From CAYSBE01 sp044337585 (lineage in GTDB: Bacteria; Bacteroidota; Bacteroidia; UKL13-3): 9,744 nucleotides of DNA. The stretch lies in NCBI GenBank assembly GCA_044337585.1, contig JBIINH010000079.1, positions 1 to 9,744 of the forward strand. The letters are read 5' to 3'. The position numbers and the translations under genes are program-made. Of this stretch, positions 7,636-9,744 are shown one piece after another. The notes under the pieces were generated by a model that saw only the letters and a list, made by a program, of their open reading frames with translations, was not told where the DNA came from and ran no database searches. Every line of letters starts with the position of its first letter. The stretch's first letter is position 1.

Positions 7636-8390
7636 AATTCTTTTTTCTGTTTTCTTGAATATGTGTTGAATGAATATCCTATGGAAAACTGAAAGTAGAA
7701 AGCATTCAGTTTTTCTGTTGGTGAGCCGTCTAATGCATTTTTTTCGTTTACATACCATTGGTTGTCAATATCATTTCCAATATTGCTTCTGTAGCCGATT
7801 TTAAATGAGCCATACAAAGCATCTTCATCAGAAAAATCTAATAAGTCGAACCCAATTCCAAAATTAACAAACCCAGTGCTGAGTTGCATGTTCACAGCGC
7901 CTGACTGAGTAAAAAGTTTATTGATATCGTTGGTATTGGTTATGTCAGTTATATATACAGATTGGTTGATTGCAGTAATGCCACCGAATGGATAAATACC
8001 TCCTATTTTCTTATTAAATAATACATAATACTTGGCAGTGATGTTTGAGACTAATAGGGTAGAGGTTAAGCTATATTTATCGTTGTCATTGCCTGATCCA
8101 CCGGCCAATGCTTCTATGCCAATGGCAAAACGTTTCCAACGCTCTTCCCATCCTAGGCCTCCCATAAAATAAAAGCTGCCAAGTTTTGGTGCATTTTGGT
8201 TTCTCAATACTGCATTTAAATTTGGTTCGCTTGTAAATTGAAATGAAGGTATGACGCCATAAAAAAGGGTTCCATTATATCGATAACTGGTATCGGTCCT
8301 GAATTTTGGAGTGGGGTCTACTGTATTAATAGGATTAGCGTAAATAAGCGTGACAATTGAATTCAGTAAAAGCAATAATAAAAAGCGCAT
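7632..8390 (-). CDS. Predicted exported outer-membrane beta-barrel protein, unknown function
   Basis: I do not recognise a named family. The protein has 252 residues from the ATG at 8390. It starts MRF followed by a run of six leucines and a hydrophobic segment, giving a signal peptide probably cut after IYA (residue 18). The mature part has many Gly/aromatic alternating stretches such as SFYFMGGLGW and YGSFKIGYRSN. It ends in an aromatic strand, AFYFQFSIGYSF, and a C-terminal KKEF with terminal Phe, a feature common in outer-membrane barrels. The frame is open 11 codons further, to an ATG at 8423. That start would put polar residues ahead of the signal peptide and overlap the DUF2147 gene, whereas 8390 falls 2 nt after the DUF2147 stop, so 8390 is preferred. 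The two genes almost certainly share a transcript. Confidence 0.7.
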   Translation of the reverse strand: MRFLLLLLLNSIVTLIYANPINTVDPTPKFRTDTSYRYNGTLFYGVIPSFQFTSEPNLNAVLRNQNAPKLGSFYFMGGLGWEERWKRFAIGIEALAGGSGNDNDKYSLTSTLLVSNITAKYYVLFNKKIGGIYPFGGITAINQSVYITDITNTNDINKLFTQSGAVNMQLSTGFVNFGIGFDLLDFSDEDALYGSFKIGYRSNIGNDIDNQWYVNEKNALDGSPTEKLNAFYFQFSIGYSFNTYSRKQKKEF

Positions 8391-8392
8391 AC

Positions 8393-8860
8393 TTATTTGC
8401 CCTTCATTTCCAGTCGTTTCCACACATCCGTTCTTCCCAGTACGGATATACCTATAAATCCACGGATATTAAGGGTATTGTTGTCAGCCATATTGATTGT
8501 ACAACTGTATGTACTGCCACTTTCAGGGTCATAAATAGTTCCAGCCTCCCAAAGATTAGTTGATTTAAACTCAAAACTTTTTAACATTCGTAATCCCAGT
8601 AAAGGCGTTTGCCTAAGGCTATCAATCGGGTTGTTTTTATCTACTTTGGGTTTGTTGGTTTCAGGGTCAATCGGATCTTTAAGCCATACTATGCGACCAT
8701 AATAGTAATTGCCCGATTTGGATATTTTTACACGGGCTTTCCCGCTTCCGGTTTCCCATACGCCTACAATAGCGTCTGATTCAACAGTGCTTTGTGCATT
8801 TGCGAATGCTGATATTGAACATAAAATGAAAAGTAAAAGTGCAGGTTTGATGTATTTCAT
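8393..8860 (-). CDS. Secreted DUF2147 domain protein
   Basis: This 155-residue exported protein matches the DUF2147 family, small secreted beta-rich proteins of unknown function. A signal peptide covers residues 1-22 (cleavage at ANA|Q). The DUF2147 domain fills the rest: GVWETGSGKARVKI (33-46), YYGRIVWLKDPIDPET (53-68), the PLLGLRML segment (86-93), GTIYDPESGSTYSC (107-120) and RGFIGISVLGRTDVW (133-147). All the blocks I associate with the family are present, so it looks intact. It is the first gene of a reverse-strand pair with the barrel gene at 8390, 2 nt downstream. It is divergent from the Cys-tailed gene at 9001. The start at 8860 is supported by the signal peptide and by an A-rich stretch just upstream, as is common for Bacteroidota starts. 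A single Cys (120) remains in the mature protein. Confidence 0.9.
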   Translation of the reverse strand: MKYIKPALLLFILCSISAFANAQSTVESDAIVGVWETGSGKARVKISKSGNYYYGRIVWLKDPIDPETNKPKVDKNNPIDSLRQTPLLGLRMLKSFEFKSTNLWEAGTIYDPESGSTYSCTINMADNNTLNIRGFIGISVLGRTDVWKRLEMKGK

Positions 8861-9000
8861 AAATGATTTTTTTTATATTTTATGGTGTAAAAATAAATTT
8901 TCAGTCCAAAAAGTCAAGTTTATGTGTTTGTCACTTTCGGGTAAACTGTTTTTTATTCACATCATAAAGGGTTTATTTTGCTGTGTAAATAAAATAAATA
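8861..9000. promoter_or_regulatory. Divergent intergenic region, expected promoters for both flanking units
   Basis: This 140-base, very AT-rich stretch separates two divergent transcription units, so both promoters should lie here. For the rightward gene, TTATTTTG at 8973-8980 matches TAnnTTTG except for one base and would start a leader of about 14 nt; a T-run at about 8949-8954 is a poor -33. For the leftward unit I find no match to the consensus. A-rich sequence directly precedes both start codons in place of a Shine-Dalgarno. I see no strong operator-like palindrome. Confidence 0.4.
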
Positions 9001-9426
9001 ATGAAAAATTTAATCTTAACAATTGCAGCCGGTTTGTTCTTTCAATCAGCTTTTGCCCAAAATGCCAAAGAATGGAAACAACTTCAGGATTTCAATGTAG
9101 CACTTACGCAAATAGCCCAATCGGCTGAAGCCGGAAATACTGGCGAAATGCAAAAGCAGGCTCAGCAACTTGAAAAACTTGCACAGGAATTGAAAAACAC
9201 AACTCCGCCAGAAGCGTATAACAACACAGAAGTTACCAAAACGATTGATGAACTTAATTCTGCAACTTCAGAGTTTGCCAAATTTGCTTCGAACAAGCGT
9301 TCTTCAAAACAAGATATGTTGGCTAAGCTTGCCGAAGTTCAAAATGTTTATAACAAAATAAATGCCCAATGTAAAAGTGAAGGAAGCTGTTGTAGTAAAA
9401 ATAAAAAGAAAAGCGGCTGTCATTAG
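9001..9426 (+). CDS. Small secreted helical protein with Cys-rich C-terminal tail
   Basis: I do not recognise a named family. The 141-residue product has a signal peptide (residues 1-19, cleavage SAFA|Q). The mature part is strongly helical and rich in Gln, Lys, Glu and Ala (about 22-122), with PP at about 64-65 as a likely turn. It could form a small helical bundle resembling periplasmic b562/c'-type folds, but no CXXCH haem site is present. The last 18 residues form a separate tail with Cys at 124, 130, 131 and 140 and a terminal His141, spaced by Lys, Ser and Gly. Such a tail could bind metal or form disulfides; this is inference. The gene starts after an A-rich leader. It overlaps the next gene, whose frame opens at 9362 or 9377, so the tail-coding bases also encode that protein's N-terminus. 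Confidence 0.75.
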   Translation: MKNLILTIAAGLFFQSAFAQNAKEWKQLQDFNVALTQIAQSAEAGNTGEMQKQAQQLEKLAQELKNTTPPEAYNNTEVTKTIDELNSATSEFAKFASNKRSSKQDMLAKLAEVQNVYNKINAQCKSEGSCCSKNKKKSGCH

Positions 9427-9744
9427 TCTGCTGCTGATTACATCCTTTCTTTTGGTGTCTTGTGAAGACAGGCAAGCGGTAGAGATTAATCGCTTGCACG
9501 ACACGATCATGCTTATGCATGACCAAGCCATGCTTAAAATGTCGGATATGATGAAGCTAAAACGAAAATTAGCTGACAAAAAAAATATAGCATCAAACGA
9601 TACCCTTGTGCAAAAATATGACCAAGCTATTGACGAATTGGAGTCGGCTGATAAGTACATGATGCAATGGATGAGGGGATATAAGAAACCCGAGCCAACA
9701 GCAGAAGGAATTAGCTATTTGGAAAATCAATACGAATCAGTGCA
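9362..9744 (+). CDS. Met/His-rich lipoprotein, partial (runs off window)
   Basis: An open frame runs to the window edge with no stop, so the C-terminus is missing. Its start overlaps the upstream gene: ATG at 9362 or GTG at 9377, giving up to 65 nt of overlap. Either start gives a basic KIKRK segment, a hydrophobic run and the lipobox LLVSC. Cys34 (from 9362; Cys29 from 9377), encoded at 9461, would be lipidated, and ED follows it. The mature part is helical with notable Met/His content, for example RLHDTIMLMHDQAMLKMSDMM and SADKYMMQWMRG. The HD..M..HD..M..M pattern resembles Bacteroidota lipoproteins often annotated, probably misleadingly, as 'viral A-type inclusion protein'; that likeness is from memory. 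It should be anchored in the envelope and co-expressed with the Cys-tailed protein. Function is unknown, and Met/His clusters could bind copper or another metal (inference). The frame and lipobox are well supported; the exact start is not. Confidence 0.72.
   Translation, partial: MPNVKVKEAVVVKIKRKAAVISLLLITSFLLVSCEDRQAVEINRLHDTIMLMHDQAMLKMSDMMKLKRKLADKKNIASNDTLVQKYDQAIDELESADKYMMQWMRGYKKPEPTAEGISYLENQYESV

Noticed and set aside
8391..8423. Extended N-terminus of the reverse barrel protein (ATG at 8423)
   Set aside because: It adds 11 mostly polar residues before a clean signal peptide and overlaps the DUF2147 gene. ATG at 8390, just after the DUF2147 stop, fits better.
8709..9128. 139-codon forward frame across the divergent region
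   Set aside because: It runs antisense through DUF2147, then the AT-rich intergenic region and the start of the Cys-tailed gene in another frame. Its translation shows no signal peptide or family resemblance.
9304..9660. 118-codon reverse open frame at the right end
   Set aside because: It is antisense to the Cys-tailed gene and the lipoprotein, both supported by signal sequences, and has no recognisable domain.
1..9744. Defence, CRISPR, mobile-element or tRNA signals across the window
   Set aside because: There are no spaced direct repeats, no transposase or integrase motifs, no tRNA-like cloverleaf that I could see, and no defence-type neighbours. The SNF2 ATPase alone does not indicate a DISARM-like or similar system, because no methylase, nuclease or phospholipase gene accompanies it.

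Overview
The window looks like a chromosomal segment of a Bacteroidota bacterium. The DNA is AT-rich and no gene has a clear Shine-Dalgarno sequence; several starts follow A-rich stretches instead. One intergenic region carries a TAnnTTTG-type -7 element. Gene content points the same way: a long SNF2-type ATPase with DESQ in motif II, several Sec-exported proteins cleaved at an A|Q site, outer-membrane beta-barrels and a DUF2147 protein. I cannot name the genus. I see no tRNA, rRNA, CRISPR array, insertion sequence, phage gene or integrase, and the genes are packed tightly.

Layout. Positions 79-3189 (+) encode the SNF2-family ATPase, probably from a TTG start. A 164-base gap with a possible promoter leads to a forward cluster of three genes. 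These are the carboxyltransferase (beta) subunit of a propionyl-CoA-type carboxylase (3354-4931), a secreted MuiA-like DUF4140/DUF4139 protein (4947-6548) and a predicted outer-membrane beta-barrel (6550-7635). The gaps between them are 15 nt and 1 nt. The barrel gene converges on a reverse-strand pair with a 4-base overlap. That pair is a DUF2147 secreted protein (8860-8393), followed after 2 nt by a second predicted outer-membrane barrel (8390-7632).

A 140-base divergent region (8861-9000) separates the reverse pair from a rightward pair that runs off the window. The first gene is a small secreted helical protein with a Cys-rich tail (9001-9426). The second is a Met/His-rich lipoprotein whose reading frame starts inside the first gene (from about 9362) and is cut by the window edge. 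This lipoprotein is easily missed because it has no stop codon here and overlaps its neighbour by up to 65 nt.

How the genes fit together. Six of the eight genes encode predicted exported or envelope proteins: MuiA-like, two barrels, DUF2147, the Cys-tailed protein and the lipoprotein. The SNF2 ATPase and the carboxylase subunit are cytoplasmic and show no functional link to the envelope genes beyond position. The two least described units are the MuiA-like/barrel pair and the Cys-tailed/lipoprotein pair. The latter is the best candidate for something undescribed, possibly a metal- or redox-related envelope function, but that is inference from composition only. I found no clear sign of a defence, mobile or biosynthetic system.
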